NCBI GenBank assembly: GCA_949126835.1
Contig: OX421502.1
Span: 38,225,282-38,289,281, forward strand
DNA length: 64,000 bases
Direction: 5' to 3'
Source of the DNA: Anisus vortex
Taxonomy: Eukaryota; Mollusca; Gastropoda; Planorbidae
In this document: positions 21,114-32,818 of the stretch, in pieces
How positions within the stretch are numbered: the stretch's first letter is position 1
Layout of the letters: each line of letters starts with the position of its first letter
Notes under the pieces: model-generated
Told to the model about the DNA's origin: nothing
Database searches by the model: none
Seen by the model: only the letters and a program-made list of their open reading frames with translations
Program-made: the position numbers and the translations under genes

Positions 21114-21788
21114 TGTCATGTATATTGTTTTTCCAAGAATTGGAAAACGCAATGTTTATTCTTCTCTCTCTCTCTTTTCTTACTACACGCGATATTAGGA
21201 CGTTTAGTAGGAAAACGAAAGGTTCTAGGTAATGCTGGGATTCTGTGTTGATCTCAAATTCTCAGAGTCTGGGAACGACTCATTATTTAATAGGGGAAGT
21301 TCATATCGTTTTGTTATGAGTTTTGTAATGTTACCATGATTTTCACCCCTACTGGTAGTGGGTCTGTCCCTTGCACCACTCGGATAGTATTTAATGATTT
21401 GTTTTGTCTGAAAGACAGAGAGTTTCAAAATATGTTCGTTTGAGAACGTTTGTGTTTGCACTATTTTATTCTAACTGTACATAATAGATATATTGTATAT
21501 ATTGAACATACCACCTGAAATAAACTATCAACAACAGTTACACTGAGGCTTCTTTGTCAAGTTACTATCCTATTGTGTTGTATACATTACTATAAGATTT
21601 ATCTACTACCATAATTTACAAGAGAGGAAATGTTGGAATACAAATACTGAATTTGTGCCCAGGACTATAAGAAGAGTTCGTGTAATACTGAAACATAAAT
21701 ACTAATAATTAAAGTCTCCCCTAGGACTAACGAGAATTATCAGCAAGATCTACACAGCTCTGGCCACAAGGGGATTGTGGACGTAACA
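21114..21788 (+). repeat. 3' LTR of element 1
   Basis: This is the second copy of the 675-bp LTR. It is preceded by GGGTGGGGGCG (21103-21113), the only candidate polypurine tract next to it and a weak one. It is followed by the target duplication ATAT. Confidence 0.92.
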
Positions 21789-22768
21789 ATATACATATGT
21801 AAACCAGTGTGTTTATAAATATTGTGCATGTTTGTGTGTGTGTGTATATAACAATAAAATGTTAGGCCTATTCATATTCTTAGAGGCCGATATAAGACTA
21901 GGTAACATATAGATAAAACTATAAAATATATAGAAAGATAGATTTGTATAAAACTAAGACATCAAAGTCGTTTTCCAACTCTAATGTGATGGTGTATATT
22001 GACTCTATAATTATCCACTTCAGTCTTAAGATAGAAGAACAACCACAATATAAATACATGGATACCATTACATACCAGCACCAAAAGCCAAATATATTGT
22101 TGTAATAAAAGATATCCACTAGAGGCTCCAATTGTAGATTATTTTTTAGGCAACAATTGACAATAAGAAACAACACTTTTTAAAAAATACCAAAAAACTA
22201 CACAGGCGATTATAACTCCAGACTACCGGATAAGAAATTTGTCATTCCATATCTTAGTAATTTGAACCCATGAGGATATTGTTATCTTCCTAACTCCTGG
22301 ATGTCATGCTCCAATTAAAACCTCTAAAGTCTGCAACGCTCTGGTAAACACAACACAAGCAACAAAGTGGCAAACTTCCACCGAGTGAATTTATGCTGGT
22401 GGACAATAACAGACAATTGGAGCTTTTCAAACAATGGGATATAAAATTATATTGAGTGAGGCGTACTTTTAGATATATATATATAGATTATATCACAATA
22501 ATGTTGATATTTAGAGCGCTTTTATCCCTGCTATTAAATGTAGCATGCTCAGTGTGCTCTTGGTGTGACTTGCAGTGGCAGTTGTATTAGTATGTAAGGC
22601 ACACACAAGTTTGTGATTTATTCGCTTTATAACCGGTAACCAGTGCAGGTCCTTTAGAATATATTTTTGATAAAGACTCAGTAAATAAGCTACACAAACT
22701 TGTACTGCTGGTCAAATATAGTTTTGAAAGTTGCAAGGAGAGAAAATGTAAACAAAGAATCAACTTAC
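21789..22768. other. Intronic, no gene seen
   Basis: AT-rich with GT/AT simple sequence near 21830 and a TAGGCCTA at 21863. Confidence 0.6.
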
Positions 22769-22801
22769 TGAGTTGTGTTACTGGCAAATTTCCTAACTCA
22801 C
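22769..22801 (-). promoter_or_regulatory. Candidate recursive splice site with 33-nt recursive exon
   Basis: On the host-gene strand an acceptor (CCTCTATTTCAG) is followed at once by a strong donor (GTGAGTT), so splicing here would rebuild a 5' splice site with no exon between. A second strong donor (CTCA|GTAAGTT) lies 33 nt further. Acceptor, regenerated donor and then a competing donor is the layout described for recursive splice exons in long introns. The sense strand upstream is CU-rich for about 200 nt (the GA-rich tract at 22843-23068). Inclusion after the 23494 exon would create an immediate TGA stop, so it is unlikely to be an ordinary coding exon. Confidence 0.4.
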
Positions 22802-22842
22802 CTGAAATAGAGGTAAAGCTATTTAGTTCAATGATTGTAAGA

Positions 22843-23068
22843 GAATGAGAGTGAGAGAGAGTGAGTTAGAGAGAGACAGAGAAAGAGAGAGAGAGACAGA
22901 GAAAGAGAGAGAGAGAGGCCAAGAATGTAGAGACATCGAGACCTAGACTGAGACAATAGTGAGAAATGTTGAGAAAGAAACTGAGATTAAAATAGATACT
23001 GAGAGAGAAATGGAGAGAAAAAGAGAGAGGACCAAGAATAAGACCTAGAGAGAGAGAGAGAGAGAAAC
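22843..23068. repeat. GA-rich simple sequence
   Basis: Imperfect (GA)n, CU-rich on the host-gene strand, just upstream of the candidate recursive splice site. Confidence 0.9.
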
Positions 23069-23493
23069 ATAAACAAACAAGGACTGACAGAGAGAATGAT
23101 AGTAAAGTCTAGAATAGTACTCACCATGAACTGACAAAGGTAGTGGGCGAACACACTTAGCGGCTACTGTCCTCCTGGTGAAAATAGATTTATAAATGGA
23201 TATAATATCACTAAACGAGACCTACGCAGATTTATATATATATGGATAAAATGTCATTAAACAAGACCTATATATATTTATAAATGGATATAATGTCACT
23301 AAACAAGACTCATATAGCTTTATAATTTATAGATATGTCACTAGACAACATATACCAACATCAAATTGTGGACTCGGTAGGGGGAAAAAAGCTTTTCAAT
23401 TTAAAGATGATAAATTCTGAATTATTGTAATAATTCACACAGAAGTTAGACAATGAGTAACCTGCCAGGGGAGACAATGCAGCTGGGACTTAC

Positions 23494-23597
23494 TTGGCTC
23501 CAAGTTTTTCAATGTAGACCAGTACTGTCCCTTCTATCACATCTACACTTTGAATGTGGGCTTGGTAAGGGACGCCATCACCTTCCTCGAATACAAC
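23494..23597 (-). CDS. OTUD4-like: OTU-Tudor protein exon (core of Tudor domain)
   Basis: Exon of 104 nt (34 codons plus two bases). The acceptor is GTTTCAAG and the donor is GCCAA|GTAAGTCC, a strong site. The peptide runs VVFEEGDGVPYQAHIQSVD and then GTVLVYIEKLGA. Joined to GDKCQ from the previous exon it forms a Tudor-like barrel, with alternating hydrophobic strands, the AHIQ strand and the V-x-V-Y-I-E strand. Tudor domains of this type are thought to bind methylated ligands or RNA-protein partners; which ligand applies here cannot be told from sequence. The two leftover bases (AA) are completed by the first base of the exon at 7946-7983. Confidence 0.82.
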
Positions 23598-23865
23598 CTT
23601 GAAACAAAAAAACGAGGATATTGTCGAGTTTTGAAAATGTAGAAATACTCGTATAAACATTTTCTTTTACTAGAAACTAGAAACATAGCTCTATTGATCT
23701 TTTTATTTTAGTGCGGTTTTTCCTTGGTCAAGAGAGGGCATTGTAAAATAACCCAATCGGAACACACTAAAACAATGACACATCACAACATAACCGACAA
23801 AAGCAGAATTGACACTAACACTAATTGTGTCCCTTTGCTATTTTGAATTACACAAACTAAAGACC

Positions 23866-24010
23866 GCGGTTCAACTCCAGGATATATTTTGCCCGGGTTT
23901 GCAGGGTATCCATTTGTCTACCCATCTCTGATGGGTACCGGATATTAGTTGGGAAAGAGGGGAGTTAAGACGGCTGGGCATTGAGATGGCCACACTATTC
24001 CTCATGGAAA
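23866..24010 (+). mobile_element. SINE, 3'-truncated
   Basis: A B-box-like GGTTCAACTCC at 23872 is followed by TGATGGGTACCGGATATTAG and CTGGGCATTGAGATGGCCAC. The last part of the domain is missing. Confidence 0.6.
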
Positions 24011-24114
24011 ACTTTCCCAATGGAACTGAGAAACGTTTCTTCCCTAACCCAAATGGAACAACTTTTCCAAATGTAAAGACACAGCGAAGAACAAAACCAT
24101 GATTAATGAACACA

Positions 24115-24205
24115 AAAAGCAGTCAGCTATACACACAAAGCAGACATAGATACACACAAAGCAGGCAGAGATACATACAAAGCAGACAGAGATACACACA
24201 TGGAT
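24115..24205. repeat. 24-bp tandem repeat, about 4 copies
   Basis: The unit contains ATACACACAAAGCAGACAGA. Confidence 0.85.
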
Positions 24206-24260
24206 AACACATACACAGCACAACATATTGCAACAACTACAGGTATAATAATAATACTTA

Positions 24261-24692
24261 CAAGCTACATTGCCCGGCGTTGCCCGGGTGAAAAAAAAAA
24301 GGACTGTCTGGGGTGCAGATAACAAATTTATAAACTACACTTACTGAATACTTTTAGGAAAGTAAATAAATATTGTAAAAGGGTAAAAAAAATAGTCAAA
24401 TATTTGTATTTAACAAAATCTATATTGCCTATAGATTTACAATGTTTTTTGTTTTTAAAAGTTTGAAAAATTAATTGTCGAAAAAAAAAGTATAGTCTAA
24501 CTGGAGAATCGAACCCTGGTCGCCCGTTTAGCAGTCCACTACGTTTACCACTGAGCTATCGAAGACACATGTCCGATGTGAAAAATTATTAGACGGTATA
24601 TTGGTCTAGGCCTAGATAGGTCAGTGACACACGTGTTTTCAAATTGACCAATGGGGATCCTCGCGGGGCTTAACACTGTCTTTTTATATATA
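24261..24692 (-). mobile_element. Helitron-like non-autonomous element with tRNA-like insert
   Basis: Read on the minus strand it starts with TATATATAAAAAG and a CAGTGTT motif. It ends with CACCCGGGCAACGCCGGGC, which forms a hairpin, followed by AGCTTG next to a T. A hairpin a few bases before a CT-type end at an A/T target is the Helitron pattern, although CTTG is not the canonical CTRR. At 24503-24565 lies a tRNA-like segment. The copy at 41164-41431 shares both ends. This copy has about 160 bp of extra AT-rich interior. Confidence 0.55.
24503..24565 (-). other. tRNA-like sequence inside the Helitron-like element
   Basis: On the minus strand it reads ATAGCTCAGTGGTAAAC (A-box-like), an anticodon-loop-like CTGCTAA, and GGTTCGATTC (B box). 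The T-arm and acceptor do not pair properly, so it is a tRNA-derived sequence and not a tRNA gene. It could act as an internal Pol III promoter. Confidence 0.5.
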
Positions 24693-25885
24693 ATACTTAT
24701 ATGCGCTGTTTATCATACAGGTAGATCTATATACTATATATATATACACACATACACATGTGTGGTTGTTACAAGCGACTGAGCCAGGAAGTAAAAGAAC
24801 ACCTACGACCGTCTATAGTGAACTGGAACTTCATAAACGACGAACCTCTATACTCTATATAGACACGGCGTGCCTGACTTCAGATCCATTGAATGGCCCA
24901 CGTAGAATGAACTAGCGGTAGAACCCTTTCACTATAGAGCCGACGCGTAAAATGCTTCTCTATTGAGTGACAGTGCACAAAGCCAGTCTTTCAACACTGG
25001 CCTGAATGTAAGAAACATGTTCACTACCTTTAGTTAAGCAAAGCAGAAGAAAGCGTTTAGAAAATGAAAATTGCCAACTTCAACACTTAGTAGGAAACCC
25101 ATTCGTTTACTTCAATCCCTTATTCTCTTATTTAATTATTCACGGTCTGATATGAACATACTGTATGATATAAACGAAATATTTTCCTTTTAGATATTGA
25201 GTTAAGACAAAAAATAATGGCATTATACTGTAGCAGCCTCACCAGCCCATAGAAACTACTCGGGTTTTTATTCTTATTATAACACAGTTGGTGGTTCTGG
25301 CTGCAAATAAAGAGGTGGAGTTGAAATTGTGGCATTTAGTAATGTGATCTGAACTCTAGAATCTCGACATTTACAGTTTCGTTGTTGGCACAATGGGTCA
25401 TGTTCCCCCCCCCTCCTTTCATTCACACAAAACCAGTCGTATTTCTATATCCTAGTCCATTAATTGTGACCTATGGAACCAAAACCTTAAAACTTGTGAT
25501 TCAGTAATTTTATCACACTAAAATATTTGGAACCAAATCCCAGCATACGAATATATTCAATTGTTTCTATTCCATTTATAATCGTCGCTTAATAACAGTG
25601 CAGGGCGAACATTTTCTAAATACGTTTCGCTCCTGTCCAAGGCGTGCCCACTTGGGCGTGACGCACGCACACACACACCAACCTCGTGAAGCACTAATTG
25701 TGTACATATCATGTTCCGAAATTTCATATTTACAACTTTACCCTAAACTTTATAGCGGGAAATGAGAGGTTGCAAATGGGCCCGAGTAGAAGAAAAGAAG
25801 AAAAATATAAGACCTGACATTAAATCTACGAAATACATAAATACATGATAAAAAAAGAAAAAAAAAGAAGAAATAAAATGTCTGA
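24693..25885. other. Intronic, no gene seen
   Basis: Mostly unique AT-rich sequence with a short C-run near 25407 and CA repeats near 25665. Confidence 0.6.
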
Positions 25886-26327
25886 GGCATACATGGACCG
25901 GTAACAGGCATACATGGACCGGTAACAGGCATACATGGACCGGTAACAGGCATACATGGACCGGTAACAGGCATACATGGACCGGTAACAGGCATACATG
26001 GACCGGTAACAGGCATACATGGACCGGTAACAGGCATACATGGACCGGTAACAGGCATACATGGACCGGTAACAGGCATACATGGACCGGTAACAGGCAT
26101 ACATGGACCGGTAACAGGCATACATGGACCGGTAACAGGCATACATGGACCGGTAACAGGCATACATGGACCGGTAACAGGCATACATGGACCGGTAACA
26201 GGCATACATGGACCGGTAACAGGCATACATGGACCGGTAACAGGCATACATGGACCGGTAACAGGCATACATGGACCGGTAACAGGCATACATGGACCGG
26301 TAACAGGCATACATGGACCGGTAACAG
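25886..26327. repeat. 21-bp tandem array, highly homogeneous
   Basis: About 21 copies of a unit with CATACATGGACCGGTAACAG and no difference seen between copies. Open in several frames on the minus strand. Confidence 0.97.
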
Positions 26328-26449
26328 TTCTACCAGAGTTTAAACTCCTAAAGTCAATCTACCGTAAAAACATGCTGTCGACGTGACAGACTTCACGAAA
26401 CAAATTTTAAGTTGTTTTTTTTTTTAAAGTAAGGCTATTTAAGCGATCT

Positions 26450-26865
26450 AATGAAAATAGTAAATAGTGAATAGTAAACAGTAAAGAGTGAATAGTAATT
26501 AAGTAAATAGTGAATAGTAAATAGTAAACCGTAAAGAGTGAATAGTAAATAGTGAATAGTAAATAGTAAACAGTAAAGAGTGAATAGTAAATAGTGAATA
26601 TTAAATAGTAAACAGTAAATAGTGAATAGTAAATAGTGAATAGTAAATAGTGAATAGTAAATAGTGAATAGTAAATAGTAAACAGTAAAGAGTGAATAGT
26701 GAATAGTAAATAGTAAACAGTAAAGAGTAAATAGTGAATAGTAAATAGTAAACAGTAAAGAGTGAATAGTAAATAGTAAATACTAAACAGTAAAGAGTAA
26801 ATAGTGAATAGTAAATTGTAAACAGTAAAGAGTGAATAGTAAATAGTGAATAGTAAATAGTGAGT
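26450..26865. repeat. 7-bp tandem array
   Basis: (AGTAAAT/AGTGAAT/AGTAAAC/AGTAAAG)n over about 415 bp. Confidence 0.95.
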
Positions 26866-27095
26866 ATGCCTAGTGCATTAGAGCTCAAAACTCACTGTAT
26901 ATAGAATATACAATCCAACAAATAAACAAGGTAACACTGCAGAGTAATCTCGTAGTAAGAGGAAAAGTTGCCACCAAGAAACACACCCACCTACGATATT
27001 TTTCTCTTCACTTTCCACTGAAGCAAGACGACTTCCCGATTATACAGAAATAATCATAAGGCTTGGGTTGACTCGATTGTGAACTAGACTCAAAG

Positions 27096-27126
<31 letters not shown>

Positions 27127-27539
27127 GGGCGCAACATAATCTTGTGCAAATAAAAGCAAAACTGAGCACACACACAAAACTGCACCCAAAAAGAAAATAT
27201 TTCAAAAACAAACATCTGTTTAATTTCTCTCTTTTTTATTTAATATCGCGACACGACCTGCAGCTCGGGAGTTGAATGAACAATTTCTATACATTCTGTT
27301 CACACAGGAATAACTTATACATGTATGTGTGTGGATCAAGTGTGTGTGTGTGTGGATAACGTCTGTGAGGCTGAAATGTGTGTGTGGATGAAGTGTGTGT
27401 GGCCGACGAAATAACATTATAACAATGACCAGGGAAACTTGTGACCAAAGAGATGGTTCACTAATCCGAGAGACAGACATTAGACTGATCAAACAGACAG
27501 ATATCAAGGTGAGCAAAGAGATAGATGTCAAACTGATCA
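26866..27539. other. Intronic; CA/TG simple sequence
   Basis: A (CA)n tract lies at about 27097-27122 and TGTGTG stretches near 27325-27400. No gene seen. Confidence 0.6.
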
Positions 27540-29792
27540 AGGAGACGTTACACTGACCAAAGAGACGTTACACTGACCAAAGAGACGTTACACTGACCAA
27601 AGAGACGTTACACTGACCAAAGAGACGTTACACTGAACAAAGAGACGTTACACTGACCAAAGAAACGTTATACTGACCATAGAAACAGACGTTACACTGA
27701 CCAAAGAGACGTTACACTGACCAAAGAGACGTTACACTGACCAAAGAGACGTTACACTGACCAAAGAGACGTTATACTGACCATAGAAACAGACGTTACA
27801 CTGACCAAAGAGACGTTACACTGACCAAAGAGACGTTACACTGACCAAAGAGACGTTACACTGACCAAAGAGACGTTATACTGACCATAGAAACATATGT
27901 TACACTGACCAAAGAGACGTTACAGAGATCAAATAGACGTTACACTGACCAAAGAGACGTTACACTGACCATAGAAACATATGTTACACTGACCAAAGAG
28001 ACGTTACACTGACCAAAGAGACGTTACACTGACCAAAGAGACGTTACACTGACCAAAGAGACGTTACACTGACCAAAGAGACGTTATACTGACCATAGAA
28101 ACAGACGTTACACTGACCAAAGAGACGTTACACTGACCAAAGAGACGTTATACTGACCAAAGAGACGTTACACTGACCAAAGAGACGTTATACTGACCAT
28201 AGAAAAAAACGTTACACTGACCAAAGAGACGTTACACTGACCAAAGAGACGTTATACTGACCATAGAAACAAACGTTACACTGACCAAAGAGACGTTACA
28301 CTGACCAAAGAGACGTTATACTGACCATAGAAACAAACGTTACACTGACCAAAGAGACGTTATACTGACCATAGAAACATATGTTACACTGACCAAAGAG
28401 ACGTTACACTGACCAAAGAGACGTTACACTGACCAAAGAGACGTTACACTGACCAAAGAGACGTTACACTGACCAAAGAGACGTTACACTGACCAAAGAG
28501 ACGCTATACTGACCATAGAAACAGACGTTACACTGACCAAAGAGACGTTACACTGACCAAAGAGACGTTACACTGACCACAGAGACGTTACACTGACCAA
28601 AGAGACGTTACATTGACCAAAGAGACGTTACACTGACCAAAGAGACGTTACACTGACCAAAGAGACGTTATACTGACCATAGAAACAGACGTTACACTGA
28701 CCAAAGAGACGTTACACTGACCAAAGAGACGTTACACTGACCAAAGAGACGTTACACTGACCAAAGAGACGTTACACTGACCAAAGAGACGTTATACTGA
28801 CCATAGAAACATATGTTACACTGACCAAAGAGACGTTACACTGACCAAAGAGACGTTATACTGACCAAAGAGACGTTATACTGACCAAAGAGACGTTACA
28901 CTGACCAAAGAGACGTTACACTGACCAAAGAGACGTTACACTGACCATAGAAACATATGTTACACTGACCTAAGAGACGTTACACTGACCATAGAAACAG
29001 ACGTTACACTGACCTAAGAGACGTTACACTGACCAAAGAGACGTTACACTCACCAAAGAGACGTTACACTGACCATAGAAACAGACGTTACACTGACCAA
29101 AGAGACGATACACTGACCAAAGAGACGTTATACTGACCATAGAAACAGACGTTACACTGACCAAAGAGACGTTACACTGACCAAAGAGACGTTACACTGA
29201 CCAAAGAGACGTTATACTGACCATAGAAACATATGTTACACTGACCAAAGAGACGTTACACTGACCAAAGAGACGTTACACTGACCAAAGAGACGTTACA
29301 CTGACCAAAGAGACGTTATACTGACCATAGAAACATATGTTACACTGACCAAAGAGACGTTACACTGACCAAAGAGACGTTATACTGACCAAAGAGACGT
29401 TACACTGACCAAAGAGACGTTACACTGACCAAAGAGACGTTACACTGACCAAAGAGACGTTATACTGACCATAGAAACATATGTTACACTGACCAAAGAG
29501 ACGTTACACTGACCAAAGAGACGTTATACTGACCAAAGAAACAGACGTTACACTGACCAAAGAGACGTTACACTGACCAAAGAGACGTTATACTGACCAT
29601 AGAAACATGTTACACTGACCAAAGAGACGTTACACTGACCAAAGAGACGTTACACTGACCAAAGAGACGTTACACTGACCAAAGAGACGTTATACTGACC
29701 ATAGAAACAGACGTTACACTGACCAAAGAGACGTTACACTGACCAAAGAGACGTTATACTGACCATAGAAACATATGTTACACTGACCTAAG
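27540..29792. repeat. 20-bp tandem array of 2.25 kb with interspersed 24-bp variant
   Basis: About 110 units of GAGACGTTACACTGACCAAA. A 24-bp variant (CATAGAAACAGACGTTACAC or CATAGAAACATATGTTACAC type) recurs. Distances between early variant units are 104, 104, 84, 124 and 104 bp, i.e. 24 + 20n. Confidence 0.97.
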
Positions 29793-30747
29793 AACTAAAA
29801 GATTAAATTAACCACAAACACACAGACAAACACACACTATATTCGTTTACGTTAAACTTTGCAGATCTTAGTGCAAAACAATCAGCACAAAGAAAACGTC
29901 ATTGCTACGGTACAGTTGATTGCTACAGTTGGTTGCTACAGATGCAGTTCATAATAAAGTAGCTTCTCTTAACCATGCGATGGGCCCACAACGTTCTTTT
30001 CGTCACGCCCGATACGCCACGCTACAGGCGACAGCTACGGGAGTAGCTTTCACGGAGATAACTGTACGCTCAGCATTGGGACACTCAACAAAAAATGAAA
30101 CAAACCAAACACATTAACGGCAATTTGATCTCGAGTGAGGAAATAAAATACCCACCATTTACGCCCGCCTGACTATTCTGACCCTCGCTACATCCAGAGA
30201 TACGGGCTAGCACTCGTGACGTGGTTTCAACCCATACAGCCAAGGGGAGTGTAGTTAACACCCAAATACAAACATCTGTATATTATTTAATGATGTTTAA
30301 CCACTAAGTAAAAGGGGCTATAACTCCACCCAACTATTCATTGACTCTTTTCAGAGTTGCCTTTCTTTTTTTTTTTTTGCACAAGAAAAGAAAAAGTCAC
30401 GAAAAAAGGCAGCGGTCCACTATGACCTGAAGAGTACAGGTCACGGGGACCTTCAAATTGACTTTAGTTGAGAGGGGGGGGGGGTATGTGTAAACATTGT
30501 ATCAAAAGAACTGTGGAAATGATACATTTGAGAAGAAAAATGTTTTTTACATGACTATATTTGAAGCGGTAGCTAAAAGAAAAGCGTTGGATTATCATTC
30601 TAAAGGTCTAGGCTTGAAAACTTGAAAACCCACTTGAAGAGGAATTAAGTCATTCCCGAGGGATGATTATTGAGAATAACCAGCAATGACGAGGGGGTGA
30701 CGTCAATCAAGTAAAGTATCCCGTCGTACTAAATGGATCATAAAGTC
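29793..30747. other. Intronic, no gene seen
   Basis: Mixed sequence with a frame at 29920-30117 (plus) that I do not recognise, a T-run near 30368 and a G10 run near 30475. Confidence 0.55.
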
Positions 30748-31045
30748 GGTGAAGCAGCATTCGCCAGTTTCTGTGGCCACTGCATACTAAAGGATTGTGT
30801 GGCCAGCACAATGACCAGGTACCCCATCACAGCTGGGTTGACTCAGAGAATAAATTTTTGCCTTTATCAGGCTTCAAACCAAGGAACCTTCGGGGTTACG
30901 CCAGCTGAACTCGCTGCCCGGCTCGGCCACCGCTTCCCTTAACGACGCCAGTTGGGGGAATGTGCTGGCCACACAATCACACTCGTGCCATTGCCGAAAC
31001 AAAGGCACTGTTGAACCCTGCTCCACATGGGTCAAAATGATCATG
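30748..31045. mobile_element. Opposed SINE pair
   Basis: A nearly complete minus-strand copy occupies 30748-30945. On the minus strand its head is GTGGCCGAGCCGGGCAGCG with B box GGTTTGAAGCC, and its 3' domain is at the left. A plus-strand 3' domain (GTGCTGGCCACACAATC to GGTCAAAATGATC) follows at 30958-31045. The arrangement resembles that at 9762-10103. Confidence 0.6.
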
Positions 31046-31881
31046 TACTGGATAATAACACAGCATACCTCAAGCTAACAAAAAGACCATGAACTATAAT
31101 AAAGAATACAACCAACGAATCCAATCACCTACGGGGTTCCTATACAGAAAAAATGAGACTCGCTGCACCCGATCCTCTCATACTTTTATGAAATGTAAAT
31201 GTAATCTAATACAGTTTCATAAATCTAAGTGGTAATGTCGCAAACGTCTCTTGCCCCCCCCCCCCCCCCCCATCTCTTTACAAAGTGTAAATTTCCCTTT
31301 TTCAAATACACCCATCAAAGTGAACAATTTTGTGTGTGTCTGTGTGGAGTTCTGAAGGAACCTTTTCAATTTCTCTAGTCTACAGATTGTATACATACAA
31401 TTAAATGGCTTCTATTGGACTACGAAGAACATTTGAAAAAGTTCATGATAGAAATGAAATGAGTTCATTAACTGTAGATCTATGTGTATAAAATGGTACA
31501 TTCAGTTATTATATTAATCATCTAACACGAAGTGTAGGCCACACATTCAATTTATAGTATAGTAAATTGAACTGGAACATTCAAGAGCCACTATATTAGT
31601 TCATGCAGACGCATAGCTAAGGCGGACCAGGGGGGTAAATTGACGAAGGGGGAGGGGCGCCTACTTCAGAGTTTGTCCCCGTGCGCAATATATTCTAACT
31701 ACGTCTCCGAGTTGATGAAACATACAACATTGTTTCACACTCTAAACTTGTTTCACACTCTAAACTCTAACTAAAGTCTGAAGTGTTGTTACATCAACTG
31801 GGCAAAGAATGGGTTAGAAAAACAACTTAACAAATTTTTTGTGTAAATTATCTGAATCAGACAAATGTGGTCTATAGGGCG
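31046..31881. other. Intronic, no gene seen
   Basis: Contains a C18 run (31254-31271) and the doubled TTGTTTCACACTCTAAAC near 31729-31763. Confidence 0.6.
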
Positions 31882-32096
31882 CCTGTGACTCCTGTGAGGC
31901 AGTTTTCGTGGCAACGGCCTACGAGAGGATTGTGTGGCCTTTACTTTGCCCTAACTACTGTGAGTTACCCACTAGAGCAAGGTAAACCCAGGGACATCCC
32001 ACAAACCCAGGAACAAATCCTATCCTTGACCAGTATTCGAACCCAGAACCCCCGGCTTCACAAGCCGAGCGCGCTGTCGCTAGGCCACGTGTTCCG
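31882..32096 (-). mobile_element. tRNA-derived SINE, minus strand
   Basis: On the minus strand: head ACGTGGCCTAGCGACAGCGC, B box GGTTCGAATAC, then the linker GGGATGTCCCTGGG and a shortened 3' domain (AGGCCACACAATCC, AGGCCGTTGCCACG). Confidence 0.65.
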
Positions 32097-32147
32097 TTAA
32101 GCATCATTTAAACACATTAATCAAAACTCAAAACGCGAGACTGAGGT

Positions 32148-32818
32148 GTGAAGAAGTTATTGAATTCAGGCCAGACTACGGGATAGCAAAATCAATGAAT
32201 TCAGGCCAGACTACGGTGTAACAGAGTCAATGAATTAAGGCCAGACTACGGTTGACAGAGTCAATGAATTCAGGCCAGACTACGGCGTAACAGAGTCAAT
32301 GAATTTAGGCCAGACTACGGCGTGACAGAGTCAACTAAATCAGGCCAGACTACGGTGTGACAGAGTCAATGAATTCAGGCCAGACTACGGTGTGACAGAA
32401 TCAATGAATTCAGGCCAGACTACGGTGTGACAGAGTAAATGAATTCAGGCCAGACTACGGTGTGACAGAGTCAATGAATTCAGGTCAGACTACGGTGTGA
32501 CAGAGTCGATGAATTCAGGCCAGACTACGGTGTGACAGAGTCAATGAATTCAGGCCAGACTACGGTGTGACAGAATAATTGAATTCAGGCCAGACTACGG
32601 TGTGACAGAGTCAATGAATTCAGGCCAGACTACGGTTTGACAGAGTCAATGAATTCAGGCCAGACTACGGTGTGACAGAGTCAATGAATTCAGGCCAGAC
32701 TACGGTGTGACAGAATAAATGAATTCAGGCCAGACTACGGTGTGACAGAATAAATGAATTCAGGCCAGACTACAGTCTGACAGAGTCAACGAATTCAGGC
32801 CACACATTACAAACTGGA
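32148..32818. repeat. 35-bp tandem array
   Basis: About 19 copies of a unit containing GAATTCAGGCCAGACTACGG and TGTGACAGAGTCAAT. Confidence 0.96.

Larger units (their letters stand above)
14911..21788 (+). mobile_element. LTR retrotransposon 1, Ty3/Gypsy, Gmr1-like (integrase before RT), internally deleted
   Basis: A 6.9-kb element bounded by 675-bp direct repeats beginning TGTCATG and ending GTAACA. A 4-bp target duplication ATAT is present on both sides (14907-14910 and 21789-21792). Inside are a primer-site region, one long gag-pol frame in the order gag, protease, integrase, partial RT, and 1.2 kb of non-coding sequence before the 3' LTR. A Gypsy-type integrase with the copia-like position upstream of RT is the hallmark of Gmr1-like elements known from fish and other animals. 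It lies in the 15.5-kb intron between host exons 23494 and 7946, antisense to the gene. The missing RT core and RNase H mean it cannot move without help from a relative. Confidence 0.9.

Noticed and set aside
22769..22801. Ordinary coding exon reading ELGNLPVTQLS
   Set aside because: It resembles a strand found after Tudor domains in relatives, but that frame needs two incoming bases, while the upstream exon supplies two and needs one; read in phase it stops at once.
24503..24565. tRNA gene
   Set aside because: A and B boxes are present, but the T-arm and acceptor stem do not pair and the segment is part of a repeated element.
25750..26314. Frames of 160-186 codons, MPVTGPC-type repeats
   Set aside because: Artefact of the 21-bp array.
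27540..29792. CRISPR-like array
   Set aside because: The units are directly adjacent with no unique spacers, and the setting is a eukaryotic intron.
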